Of a stretch of 64,000 bases of DNA, positions 11,084-22,154 are shown in pieces. The number at the start of each line of letters is the position of its first letter. Positions within the stretch are counted from its first letter, which is position 1. Location: assembly GCF_030272615.1 (NCBI RefSeq), contig NC_081413.1:333476302-333540301 (forward strand). The letters are read 5' to 3'. The position numbers were made by a program, and so were the translations under genes. A model generated the notes under the pieces. It did not search any database. It was not told the origin of the DNA and worked only from the letters and a program-made list of their open reading frames with translations. This DNA comes from Cryptomeria japonica (lineage: Eukaryota; Streptophyta; Pinopsida; Cupressales; Cupressaceae).

Positions 11084-11997
11084 TTGCAACATAACATTTC
11101 TTTTTTCCCTTTCCTTTATATTTTCTAAATTTCTCTTTCTTTTTAGTATTAGGACAATTAGTACCAATATGACCAATTTTACTACAAGAAAAATACTTCA
11201 AATGTAGCTTTCCTTTATACTTATCAGTGCCTCTTTGAAACATTTTAGCTAATAGTGCCTCAAGTTCCATCACCCGATCTTCATTGTCTTCATTTCCCCA
11301 GTTACTTCCATGACTTGACTTGCACTCATGATTTTGACATATATATTTTCCTTTTCTAGTAGATGAACTTGGTAATAAAAGCTTTAAAGGTAGATTCAAT
11401 AGATTTTGTCACACTATTGTGAAAACTATTCAACTCAAAAGTTGTAAGCTTACCAATCAATGAATCAACAGTTACCTTATCCTTTGAAATAGATAAGTTC
11501 TTGGATTGCAGATACTCTTATAGCATACTGAGGTTGAAGAGTTCTAAGCATTTTACTTACTATTGCATCATCATCTATTTTACCTCCAGTACTCTTTATG
11601 CCACCAACAACATATTTGATTCTCTGACCATACTATGCAATAATTTCTCCTTCAAGCATTCTCATGTCATCAAACTTTCCTCTCAAGCTCTTTGTACATG
11701 CTCATCTCCTCCATAGATTATATCTAACTTTTCCCAAACCTCACCTGCAGTTTCTAATCCTTGAACATCAATATATTCTAAATCAGATAAAGCACTAACA
11801 ATAGCTTCCAAGGATTGCATATTTTCTTGCTTCTCTTTGACTTCATTTGGTGTCAAGGGAGTAGTAGTAGGAGCAACATATTTTGTTTCAACTTTCTTCC
11901 AATATTGTACACCAAGACCTTTGATGTAGATCTTCAATTTGTCTTTCTAGATCTTGTAGTTGTCCTTGTTGAACTTAGGACCCTCTTTCTTCATCAT
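11084..11997 (-). pseudogene. Ty1/copia Gag (C'), truncated
   Basis: It starts with two consecutive ATG codons at 11997, as in C. The N-terminal part reads KIYIKG..VQYWKKVET and DVQGLE..GEVWEKL..IYGGDE, typical of the UBN2/Gag region of plant copia elements. A CCHC-type knuckle (FSCSKIGHIGTNC, first Cys replaced by Tyr) lies near 11180-11220. There is an in-frame TAG near 11950 and a frameshift between about 11400 and 11680. The final match to C is at its CYVA stretch, after which the frame runs into flank. It encodes a nucleocapsid protein in intact relatives. Confidence 0.82.
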
Positions 11998-12057
11998 CTT
12001 GACTTCCTCATAATCTTTCCCTTAAGCGATTAGGCTTTTTGCACACAGAGGACCAAA

Positions 12058-12069
12058 GCTCTGATACCA
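12058..12069 (-). other. primer-binding site (C')
   Basis: The minus strand reads TGGTATCAGAGC two bases after the LTR end, as in the other elements. Confidence 0.88.
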
Positions 12070-12071
12070 AT

Positions 12072-13544
12072 TGTTAATTCTATGAGGACCCAGTTAATAT
12101 TGAGAGGGGGGGTGAATTAGTATTAACACCAATTTGAAACTTTAAAACCAAATCAAACTTACAACAAATCTAACTTCCTTTACCACATATGCCAATTCAT
12201 TAAACAATACCAATAATCACTGATAAACCTCTGATAAACTGCTATAACTGGTGTATTCAGAAATAATGAATAAACTAAAGATAATCAATAACATCACATG
12301 AAAATCATACCACACATGAACACCATATTTTTTATGTGGAAACCCAAATAGGTAAAAAACCATGGTGGGAGTTAGTACCCATAAAGATTTATAATCTTTT
12401 GAAGTACGCTTTGTTAGGAGCTTACAATACGCCCTATTAGGAGTCACCCAGTTAAGGGATTTAGATGTGCAACCTAGTTAGGAGCTTAATGACCTATTAA
12501 GATCAACCTTGTGAGAGGATTTACCACTCTTTTTGAGAGCTACCCTATTAGGGGATTTACAAGATTAAGGCCTATCAGAACCTACCCAGTTAAGGAAACA
12601 ATGTGTGAAAAAGTGATCTGTTACTTGCACTTCTCAACTTGCTAAATAAGATCCAGTTATACTCCACTATCTGCAACTCTCGGGAAGATCTCACTCTTCT
12701 TTGGTACGACTTCACACTCTTCTCTAAGACCACCAACACAATGAACATCAATGTTACTCACATAAATAACCTTTACAACTAGGTCAACATCAAAACCCTA
12801 AGACTTACTACATAGATCATCACAAATCTTTACAACTCATTACAAATCATCATATGGATCATTACAATCAATTACAAATCAATATCAACCTTTGAATGAT
12901 CATAAGTTGTCACATCAAGCTGATTTGGTACAAAGTCAAACCCTTAGCTCATTCTGCTAAGCACTTTGCACATTCCCAAGAAATTTGCTCTCCAAACACG
13001 CCAAACAACTTTCAAATACTTCACGCAGTTTATGCCACATTAATATCAACATGTATACTTGATGTCAATCACTTTCATACCAAAAATCATTACTAGTTTG
13101 ATGAATTCTTCATCAGTTCTAAAACCCTGGCAAAACTTCATCCAAAATTAGAAACATGCCTTATGATAGTCATCACAAGATGCAGTTCCGATCAGATACT
13201 CATTTCCATTATAAAAGCTTACATTCCAAACCGTAAATCAGCAATCATCCGCTTCAAGTAAAACATCTTTTCATATACTAGTTAAAGTCCTATTTCACAG
13301 TCTTCTGTATATTGTTGATAAACCCTATCTCTAGTAGACTGAATCACTTAGATGTTAAACCAAACATCAGATAACATCATTAATCATCAGTTTCCATCAA
13401 TAAAAACACAAATAACTAATTAAGTCATCTAATCACAAAATCTCAATCTCTTCATCACAAATAGTCTTCTATCCTCTACCGGTTCAGTCATCAGTCTTCA
13501 ACTGCATCACCTCATCTGCGTCAGTTATGCCAATCATGCCAACA
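12072..13544 (-). repeat. 5' LTR of C'
   Basis: It ends in TTAACA at 12072 and begins TGTTGGCATGATTGGC at 13544 on the minus strand. It shows the same order of features as the C LTRs: a GATGCAG..GAGGTGATGCAGTTGAAG start, a region of short CCTAAC/CCTATTAGG-like segments (12410-12620), and a C-tract near the end. About 1.47 kb. Confidence 0.82.
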
Positions 13545-14323
13545 AAATAAATACAAACCTCTACAATAAATAATTACCAAATAATTAATTAACCAAATAA
13601 ATAAATAGTAATCATACTATAGGATCATTTAGTTGAAACATTAATAGATTATATTACTCCCATTATTAATTAAATAATAACACACTCACATCACCTCAAG
13701 CAACCCAAGAAAAAAGGTCAAAATTGATACAAGACTCTAACCATTGACTTGTGTCGTGGCATAATCTGACAAGGTGAACAACTAAGCCTAGAGTGAGTGA
13801 AAAAACCCATACCATCTCCAACAACTTGCAATTGGGATAGGACACGCTCAAACCTATGAGACCAGGTGGAGTGGATGTACAATACCTACAATCCTGCAAC
13901 CACAATACAATACATATACAAAATATATCCATCATGATAAACAAGCAAGTGAAAATAGAATTGCAATGAGTGATAAGACATTGTCCCTTCCATGAAGACA
14001 ATCACACAATGACAACAACAATACATTGAATGAAACCATAATTACCAAATAGGGGTTAGAACCATCATAGCATCATACATCATATAGTCCACATAGGAAT
14101 ACCAAGTGCATATAATCCATCCAATGTAAATCAATCAATCAAGTAATCTAAAATGTATCATCAATCACAGTAATCACCAGATAACATATGTCCATATAAA
14201 ATGTCTAGCATCATTAGTATCATCTGAATAGAAGTAGAGTCATAAGTAATCATCAAAATATCAACCATAAGTCTAAATAGGTCTTTCAAAGCATTAATCA
14301 AAATGTGAGTCTAGGAGAGGCAC
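13545..14323. other. no gene seen between C' and B
   Basis: AT-rich, with short open frames only and no recognised domain or LTR signature. It separates the C' LTR from the truncated 5' edge of B. Confidence 0.55.
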
Positions 14324-15115
14324 TACACATTTATTAATAATTTTAGTAGAAGGACATGGGTATACTTTCTAAAGAGTAAATCTAAAGTTTTTAGTCATTT
14401 TAAAGAATTTAAAGCAATGGTTGAGTTGCAGACTAGAAAGAAAATTAAATGTTTGAGGACTGATAATGACGTTGAATTTTGCTATAATGATTTTGATAGA
14501 TTCTATAAAGATTGTGGCATTAATAGAAACAAGATAACTCCATATTCTCCAAAGAAGGATGGAGTTGTAGAAAGGGTGAACATGAAATTGATAGAGAAGG
14601 CTAGGAGTATGTTAAGTTGTGTTCATCTAAAACAATTTTTTTGGACTGAATTTGTTGCCACTTCTTGCTACCTGATTAACAGATCTCCTACATCAGCTCT
14701 ATTTGATAAAATGCCTATGGAAGCATGGTCAAGTCACAAGACTTCATTGAGATATCTTAGATTTTTTGGTTGTGAGGAATATGCACATGTGTCAAAGGAA
14801 AAGAGAAAAAAGTTGGAGAAAACGTTGTGAAATGTACCTTCATTGATTATAGTTATGGTGTGAAAGGATACAAGCTTTGGGATCTTGTAATTCATAGTAG
14901 AAGTGTTATTTTTAGAGAAATTAAGTCTCCTTCTGTTACATTGCAGCCAAAATAGACTAAACATGAAGATGTGATTCAATTCCCTTCTATGCTTGAAAGA
15001 GTTGAATCAAGACCACTTGATAGGCAAAAAGTTGAGGAGAGCTCATGTAGCTCTAAGTCTTTAGAAGAGGAGGAAGAACCTAAAACTCAGCTTGTTCAAA
15101 GGTCTACAAGACATA
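14324..15115 (+). pseudogene. Ty1/copia integrase C-terminal half (B)
   Basis: The frame begins in the integrase core (TWVYFLKSKSKVF) and continues through LRTDNDVEF, the region of the second catalytic Asp, and then SPKKDGVVERVN, the region of the catalytic Glu. After about 14828 a frameshift moves it into the next frame (FIDYSYGVKGYKLWD), with an in-frame TAG near 14953 and an acidic linker before the end. It is cut at 15115 by the insertion of A. In an intact element this enzyme joins cDNA ends to host DNA. Confidence 0.85.
15111..15115. repeat. target-site duplication of A, left copy
   Basis: ACATA directly precedes the outer end of A and is repeated at 25334-25338 beyond the other end. 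Confidence 0.9.
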
Positions 15116-16095
15116 TGTAGGTCCCGGAGACAACTGAGAGGGGGGGGGGGGGGGGGGGTGAATCAGTTGTCAAATAAATTCAAACCAAAATCTTATTAAC
15201 TAACTTAATGCTTAATACTGGTAAGACAGTTAAGTATGCCGGTAAACAGTGTTAACAAAAAATTGCTATACCGGTAAGAATTAATGCATGAAACATAAAC
15301 ATATAGTCATCCACAACACATGACACCAATATTTGTACGTGGAAACCCTGTAATGGGAAAAACCACGGTGGGAAACCTTACCCACAATCAGATGATACTA
15401 CTATAGATAGTAAGTGTACAAAGAGGGGTCTGCACATGCAGAAAGGCCAATAGCCTAGAGGTCACTACTCAATCACAAATGGGAATCACACTGACTACAG
15501 TTGGATGGTTAAATCCAATGAGAATGTACTACACAAAATAGCATCTTCATATGCTGGATTCAGTACCGGTGTAATGCTGATATGCTTCTACAAAAACCTA
15601 ACTTCACCTTCAAATGATGTCTTCATGTATATCCCTGCTTGATCTCGCATATATCCTTCCTTAAATCTTTTTTGCATTCCACACTTGATCTTACAAATAA
15701 GATCTTACATTTATACCATACCCTAAGACCAATTTTAGTAGGTCGGCTCTACAAGATATTACAATAAAACATTTTACAAATAATACAATATCCGATGCAA
15801 TAACCGATTGAACATGTCAGCTTAATGCATTTACAACAATAATAAATCATCTCCATAGCGTGCCATGCTGATCTGGAAAAGATAAGCTTGCTGGTGTAAC
15901 CCTAGATAACCTGGACCTATTTGCTAGTAAAAGAAAATATGCAAATGAGAATATACCAATGATTATTACTTCAAAGTAAAGTGTCCATATGATGTCTTCG
16001 ACATTACCAAGTGTCTTCCATGTTAATGCAGGTACCGGTGAACATTATATCCTGCCGGTTGACCATATACCGGTAACTGTTTGCCGGTGAATGTT
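15116..16095 (-). repeat. 3' LTR of A, distal piece
   Basis: It matches the 5' LTR from 24272 to about 25256, beginning at the GTCCCGGAGACAACTG segment. The outermost base pattern is TGTAGG rather than TGTTAGG, a one-base loss. Visible differences from the 5' copy are mostly C/T or G/A changes, often at CCGG sites. The remaining piece lies at 19400-19488. Confidence 0.9.
16078..16095. repeat. LINE target-site duplication, left copy
   Basis: An 18-bp stretch ending GGTGAATGTT is present here and at 19400-19417 with one C/T difference. The uninterrupted 5' LTR of A has it once, near 25248. Confidence 0.85.
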
Positions 16096-16256
16096 CTGAT
16101 TAATTGAAAAACAGGTTTTAAGGGCCCGAAACCATTACAACATAGTTATAAAGAAAGCTGAGAAAATAGAGTCCACATACAGAGCGACTGGTCAAAAGAC
16201 CAATGAACAAAAAAAATAGCTAAACAACAAAAAACAACAAAGAACCCAAAGAGACA

Positions 16257-17981
16257 CTACATAGTAATTTTCTTTAGCAGATCCTCTACCTTAGTCACCA
16301 GCTCATCATAGGTCACCCCAACTTCTTTTAGCTCATCTAAGTCCTTATTCACTTTCTTTTCCTTCCTCTTTCCATGGGTATGGGTTCTGGGACCTTGGGC
16401 TTCCCCTGTTCCTTCTGCATCTAGGTCAATTTCCTGGGTTTCCTTTTCGTCATCAAGTTTGTTGATGAGGGTATGGGTGTTGTTGGCTGAGATTTTTAGA
16501 ATGCTGAGGCTCTGCTCTGCAATGTTCTTGAGGCACTCCTCTATCTTGTCCACTTTAGCAACTGTGTCCAAGAGCATTTTTTCACTTGTTTCCTCTAGGG
16601 TCTTTCTATCCTGTATCTCCTTTTCAATTTTCTCAAACCGGGGATTAAAGGCATCTCTGATGTCTTCCGCTTTAGCAATTGTGTTCTTCAGATCTTTGAT
16701 ATAATTGGCCATAGTATTCCCCTCTCCAATGTTAATAGTCTCCAGTATCAGGACTCTATTGCAGAGTTTTTTGTACTCATCCGTAGTTTTCTTATTCCCA
16801 TCAATAAGCCATTCTATGGTTTTCATAAAACCCTTCAAGGCCTCGGGAGGTGGACCAGGAGAAGGAGTCACATTTCCAGGGGTTGTCTGTTCATCTTTAG
16901 AGATATGGAGGGTAGAAATAGTATCGGCGGCCCTGAGAGTCTCCTCCATAGTCTCCATATCCAGGCTGTGTTCAGCTTCCAGGGCCCTTGTTTGCTTGTC
17001 CTCTTCCGGTTCCTTGCCGGTCTCCTCTGGTTCTTTGCCAGTCTCCTCTATTTTCTTTTGCTTCTTCCTAGGCTAGGCTTGGTTCTTACTTTTTTCCTTC
17101 AGCACCCCCTTAGGGTTCTTCTTCTCCTCAAGGACATCAGAGTACTCTTCTTCCGAAGAAATACTAATCAAGGGTTTGCTTTGGGGTTTTTTGCTCTTAG
17201 AAGAAGAGGGTCTTGATTTCCTCTTCTTACTACTCTCATACTCTGAGTCATCAGAGCTTTCCTCATTATCAATCGAGGAATCATTGTCTGATTCCTCCTC
17301 CTCTGAGAAATCAGAATCAGACAAATCATCTTCCGAATCCATAGAGAGCTGCATTCGGTTGATTTTACTAGCCTTTAAATGGTCATAAATGAGGACCATA
17401 AGTCCCTGGTGCATTCCAGTATCACCCCAAGGATTTTCTTTATAGGCTTTTAGGGAGGCATTCATAGAACAGAGCAATAAGTAAGGGAAATTCACCTTAT
17501 CATAATGCCTAAAATGATTTAAGAGGACAAAATGATACCCATACACTTTCGTAAACCTACCATCTAGCGTTATATACCTCATTAAAACAAAGAGAATTTC
17601 CCGCCAGGGTTTTGCAAAAGCCCTAGGCAGGTAATAGGTTTTACTCAACTTTACCAATCTTTTCTTCTCTTTCTCTGTGATCGGGTACCTTTCAATGGCT
17701 TCCCTGCTGACCTTCTTGTCTCTGTAGAAATTGCAGCCCTCCCTTTTGAGCCTCGTGGCTTTAGCTAATAAGTCTTCATCAATTTCCACCAGTCGGTTGC
17801 CCATTTTAAGCATGCCCTTCTTCCAATTTTTGCAGAAGAAGCTAGTTATCTTTTCATCCCGACCATGGAGTCTCTCAATGAAGCTTGAAAGACCACCCTT
17901 CTGTAGAATTTCCCACACCTCTTCTTTCTGTTTCCACTCCTTGCAACTGCTTGGCTCATATCTTCTTCTGTTTCCGCCCAT
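16257..17981 (-). pseudogene. extra ORF downstream of LINE RNase H, unknown protein
   Basis: The likely start is the ATG at 17981 (MGGNRRRYEP). One frame runs 575 codons to the stop at 16257 with a single TAG at 17073-17075. Residues ~1-210 look globular, with FIERLHGRD, an EDLLAKATRLKREG segment, and LDGRFTKVYGYHFVLLNHFR. Residues ~215-300 are Ser/Asp/Glu-rich and then Lys-rich, resembling a disordered nuclear-type region. The C-terminal ~230 residues are charged with heptad spacing, like coiled coil. The frame is open further upstream to 18230, but that part overlaps the RNase H end and looks non-native. Globular, acidic and coiled-coil order recalls ORF2 of F. It may be a LINE accessory protein or captured flanking sequence. 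I do not recognise a function. Confidence 0.6.
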
Positions 17982-18192
17982 GGTCTTGTTTCTCACAGTC
18001 AAGTTTAGATTATAGAAATGGTGAAAAAGAAAGCTTTTCAAAGTTAAAACAAAAACCCAAAAAGCATGCATAGCAATTATGATTTGATGGGTTATAACAC
18101 ACGTTCTGTTGGCTTTGATATTATAATGAGTAATTCCCTCATTATAGAAGTAACTCGAAGTGCTTACTTCAGTACTTATCATAATTGCCCTG

Positions 18193-19399
18193 TCAATCAA
18201 GAGACTTTGGGGTACTTCGATATCTTTCATTAATTATGATTTGTCTGACATCTTCGGGGAGACCACTCTCACCTGTCCATGTGGTAATCGTCTCATTCTT
18301 AACCGCCACATTTGCAGCCCAGTCAGCAGAATAGTTGGCCTCCCGATAAATATGGGATATGTGGCATTTTTTGAAGGTTCTAATGATATCAATGGCAGAA
18401 AAAATTATATTGTGAATCGACCAAGAGGGCTTTGAGGTCCCATTGAAACACTTAATTATATTATTGGAATCCCCTTCTATCCAGAGATAGGGACAGTTTC
18501 ATTTTTTGGCTAGAATAATGCCTTGAAGGGCTGCCATAGCTTCCGCTTTATGATTGGTTTGAATGCCAATAGGAACAACAATCATACCTTTGCAAATGCC
18601 TCTGTAGTCTCTGAGAATAGTTCCACAGGCTGAGGGACCTAGGTTTCCATTGGCTGCTCCATCAAAATTGATTTTGAGCCAACCTTGGGGAGGGGTTTGC
18701 CATTTAACTTCAAACCTTTTATTATAACTGATATTATGACCATCAGTGATCTTCATATTCCAAGCTCTTAAGATATTTGACTCCAAGGAGCTGTTAGAGT
18801 AACAAGAGACCTCCATAGTTCCCATATTTTCCTGAATAGCCCTCTGAATTTTCTGAAAAACAATATCTTGATTTAAGGACACATCCCTGAATATTTGGTT
18901 GTTTCTTTCCTTCCAAAGACCCCACAAAATGTGTGAAAGAGAGAGCTACCACATACATCTCAGAAAAGAGTTGGTCCAATGAATTTGCCAAGAGGAGAAC
19001 AAATCTCTGATGTTACTGGGAAACACCCAAGCTAGACTAAAGCTCTTGAGGAAGCTTTCCCAAACAGAGGTTGAGAAAGAACAGTGGAGGGCAAGATGGT
19101 CCACTGACTCTTCCTCTTGAAAGCACAACACACACCTATTTGGAAGGGCAAAACCTTTGCATTTAAGGTTGTCAATAGTAAGGATCTTATTCTAGAGAAT
19201 AGTCTAGAAGAACAAATTGATTTTGGGAGTGAGACCTTTTAACCAAGCTTTAGACCAGAAGGGATTCATAGGAGGGGAAGGGGAGAGGATACAATAAATT
19301 GAAGATACAATAAAAATACCTTTGGGGTTATATTTCTAGATCAGGGAATCCTCTTCCTTATTCAGCCAAATAGCAGACAGTTGGGTTTTGAGCTTAGAG
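18193..19399 (-). pseudogene. LINE ORF2 C-terminus: zinc-binding RT region and RNase H
   Basis: One frame can be followed from the insert edge to a TGA at 18193-18195, with TAGs near 19200 (two), 18946-18948 and a TGA at 18499-18501. The first part has the zf-RVT pattern C..C followed by DHLALHC and SVWESF (about 19140-19040). Next comes LWGLWKERNNQIF, the typical linker, then RNase H with KINFDGAANGNLGPSACG (catalytic Asp), HKAEAMAALQG and a C-terminal IYREANYSADWAAN segment. This RNase H type is characteristic of plant L1 LINEs. The RT and endonuclease domains are lost to 5' truncation. Confidence 0.85.
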
Positions 19400-19488
19400 T
19401 GTTTGCTGGTGAATGTTGCTGGATCTCCAAAGTAGGTGAATTTAGCAGGTGTTGACATCAATGACAAAACCATACCAAAATACCAACA
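19400..19488 (-). repeat. 3' LTR of A, proximal piece, with LINE duplication
   Basis: It contains the second copy of the 18-bp LINE duplication (19400-19417) and the first ~70 bases of the LTR. It ends at the TGTTGG start (19488) beside the polypurine tract and matches 25248-25333. Confidence 0.88.
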
Positions 19489-19500
19489 ATCTCCCCCTTT
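19489..19500 (-). other. polypurine tract (A)
   Basis: The minus strand reads AAAGGGGGAGAT directly before the LTR start, identical to the tracts of F, C and D. Confidence 0.88.
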
Positions 19501-19876
19501 GACATTGATGGCAACACAAGATGGAAAAACCATCAAAGTGCCAAAACAAAAATGCCAAGTACAAAAATCAACAATCTCCATTTCTCCCCCTGGGAGTAAT
19601 ATGTGTTTATTCAAAGATTTATTTTCAATACCAATCTCTCATACCAGTCTCTCCTCAAAAAGATAATGCATTTTTCATATATCTTTCCTTAATGTTTTTC
19701 CATATATCTCTCCCCCTTTGACATCAAATGCCAAAGTCACAAAAAGTCATGTTCATACAAAATACCAACCAATTTAATATACCAACTACTCCTCCTGAGA
19801 AGTAGCTTCCTCATCAAATACCAGAATAAAAGATTTGTTCATTTAATTCTGTCGATTGATGACAATCATCAACTAT
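19501..19876 (-). other. 3' untranslated region of A between pol and LTR
   Basis: No coding frame. Two further short polypurine-like stretches (CTCCCCC on the plus strand near 19584 and 19711) and repeated 'CCTTTGACATCAA' wording near 19496 and 19716 suggest duplicated tract-like segments. Confidence 0.5.
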
Positions 19877-20757
19877 CTAAGTCTCTACTGGTGGAGGTAA
19901 GACTCCGAGCTGATCTCTGAGATACTCAAAAGTTTCCTTAGGCAAAGGTTTTGTAAAAATATCTGCAAGTTGTTCTTTAGTATTCACATAAACCAGTTTT
20001 ATCTCCTTTTCTTCAACTTTTTCCCTTAGAAAATTCAGTTTGATAGAAACATGTTTTGTTTTAGAATGTAATACTGGATTCTTAGATATAACAATTGCTA
20101 CAGTGTTATCACAATATATAGTAATAGGTTCCTTGCATTTTACCTTTATGTCTTTCAACATTTGCTTAAGCCAAAGTACCTGTGTACAGTTTGTTGTTGT
20201 TGCAACATATTCTGATTCTGCTGTTGATAAAGATGTACAACTCTGTTTCTTACTTAACCAAGAAACTAATCTCTTTCCAAGAAAGAATGCTCCTCCAGTG
20301 GTTCTTTTTCCATCATCCACATCTCCTGCCCAATTTGCATCTGTGTATGCATATAGATCAAAATTTTCATCTTTAGGATACCATAATCCAAGATTTGTTG
20401 TGCCTTGTAAGTACCGAAAAATACTTTTTACTGCTGATTCATGATTTTCCCTAGGATTACTCTGAAATCTAGAAACTATACATACTGCATTCATAATATC
20501 AGGTCTGGTTTGTGTCAAATACAGTAAACCTCTTATCATAGATTTGTATCTAGTTGGATTAACAGGTGTAGATTCATCCCTTTGAGATAATTTGTCATTT
20601 GTAGTCATAGGTGTGCTTATCGGTTTAGAGTTCTCCATCCCAAATTTCTTGAGTAGTTCTTTTAAGTACTTAGATTGACTCAAAAATATGCCTTTATCAG
20701 TCTGTAAAATCTACAATCCTAAAAAGAATTTAATTTCTCCAATCATAGACATTTCAA
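19877..20757 (-). pseudogene. Ty1/copia RT end and RNase H (A)
   Basis: It begins with FEMSMIGEIKFFLGL, the end of the RT domain. A TAG follows, then a 268-residue open frame of QSKYLKELLKKF, TRPDI, YLQGTTNLGLWY, YTDANWAGD (first RNase H Asp), SLSTAESEYVA (Glu), VIYCDNTVAI (Asp) and the terminal ADIFTKPLPKE. All expected RNase H acidic residues are present. It sits in a different frame from the upstream pol because of a ~170-bp insertion at 20761-20930. RNase H removes the RNA template during cDNA synthesis. Confidence 0.9.
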
Positions 20758-20760
20758 ATA

Positions 20761-20930
20761 GGTCTTGTAGAGCCTAAAATGTAGAGGAATTCAATTTTGT
20801 CAATTGATTCATGTTTGTTGGCCATATCCAACACTAAGCCTAAGTATCAGACTTGGCAAATCTATAATGTTGTGCCTTATTGATTTGAGAATCAACACTT
20901 CCAATGTATGCTAGAATCCTAAATGCGCAT
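20761..20930 (-). other. ~170-bp insertion in the RT of A
   Basis: Between KEFSLKMQ and FEMSMIGE, which are normally adjacent in copia RT, lie about 170 bases that encode nothing in keeping with RT in any frame and contain stops. The origin is not recognised, and exact edges are uncertain by about 10 bases. Confidence 0.6.
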
Positions 20931-20934
20931 ATAT

Positions 20935-22154
20935 TCTTACACACCATGTTGCATTTTAAGAGAAAATTCTTTGCATAATCCATCTTCTCCTACAAAGATT
21001 ATATCATCAACAAATACTTCCATAATCAAGATGTCATCATTAGTTACTTTGTAATATAAATTGCTATCTGCATTTCCTTTAGTAAAACCAATCTTTAAAA
21101 GATACTTATCCAGTCTTGCATACCAAGCTCTTGGAGCTTGTTTTAATCCATACAGAGCTTTTCTTAATCTACAAACCATATCATTGTCATCTGTCAAAGA
21201 AAATCCATTAGGTTGTTCAACATAAACTTCCTCTTCAAGATCTCCATCCAAGAATGCACATTTAATATCCATTTGATAAACTTTGTAATCCTTGTGAGCT
21301 GCAAAGGCCAAGAATAATCTAACTGCCTTAATTCGGGCTACCGGTGCAAAGGTTTCATTGTAATCAACTCCTTCTTTTTGAGAATATCCCTTACACACTA
21401 GTCTTGCTTTATTTCTGACAACCTTACCATCTTCATTGAGTTTTTTTCTAAATACCCATTTGGTTCCAATTACATTTTTATTTTCAGGCCGAGGAACTAA
21501 TGTCCAAGTATTATTTTTCTCAATTTGTCCTAATTCTTCTTCCATAGCTTTAATACAAAATTTATCTTCACATGCCTCATTGATAGATAATGGTTCAATT
21601 TGAGAAATAAGACATACCTCTTCATTTTCCAATCTTCCTCTTGTCATGACTCCTTTAAATTTGCTTCCAATTATCTGATCTTCAGAATGATTCAGTCTTA
21701 CATACTGGGGTGTCTTAGTCTATTGTTGTTCTTCAATTACTGTGGAATCCTTTGATGATACCAGAGTAACTGGATCATCATTCTGTACCGGTGGATTTAC
21801 TGTTGGTTCATTTGTCATAATTTCTGTTACCGGTTCAGGGTCTATATACCTTGAAGTTCCTCTGAATTGTTCATCAATCTTTACATTTGTACTCTCAACA
21901 ATTTTTTGTAACCTTTTATTAAAACATCTATAAGCTTTACTCTTAGATGAATAACCAAGAAATATTCCTTCATCACTTCTAGGATCAAACTTGCCAATAT
22001 ACTCATCTCTTCTAATATAAAATTTACTTCCAAAAATTCTAAAATACTTAAGAGTAGGAGTATTACCAAACCATAGTTCATGAGGGGTCTTACCGGTTTC
22101 ACCTTTGATGTGAACGTTGTTGAATGTATAGACAGCAGTGCTTACTACCTCTCT
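20935..22154 (-). pseudogene. Ty1/copia integrase C-terminus and RT (A)
   Basis: It continues the frame of the upstream gag-pol after a TAG at 22155-22157. It has an integrase C-terminal segment (HIKGETGKTPHELWFG, then EGIFLGYSSKSKAYR) and an acidic linker with a second TAG at 21720-21722. RT follows, with [67 protein letters not shown] and the catalytic box [10 protein letters not shown]. The frame then ends in the ~170-bp insertion. The RT copies element RNA into cDNA. The RT residues look intact. Confidence 0.9.

Larger units (their letters stand above)
11084..13544 (-). mobile_element. C': Ty1/copia element, 5' fragment
   Basis: Read on the minus strand: 5' LTR, primer-binding site and gag, all closely related to copia C at 44552-52441. 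The rest of the element is missing; gag stops matching C near 11083 and unrelated sequence follows. Confidence 0.82.
16096..19399 (-). mobile_element. 5'-truncated LINE (L1-type) inserted in the 3' LTR of A
   Basis: The 3.3-kb insert sits between 18-bp target duplications. On the minus strand it begins inside ORF2 near the zinc-binding RT-associated region, continues through RNase H, then carries a further large ORF, and ends in a GGTTTCGGGCCCTTAAAACC segment followed by TTTTTCAATTAATCAG. That tail resembles plant L1-type 3' ends, although no long poly-A is present. 5' truncation is the usual outcome of target-primed reverse transcription. The coding ORF downstream of RNase H is unusual. Confidence 0.85.

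Noticed and set aside
16459-17216. Plus-strand open frames rich in Ser/Leu opposite the LINE extra ORF
   Set aside because: Shadows of the minus-strand coiled-coil and acidic regions, which have consistent codon structure.
17981-18230. Using the upstream ATG at 18230 as start of the LINE extra ORF
   Set aside because: That part overlaps the RNase H end in another frame and has low-complexity hydrophobic content; MGGNRRRY at 17981 is more natural.
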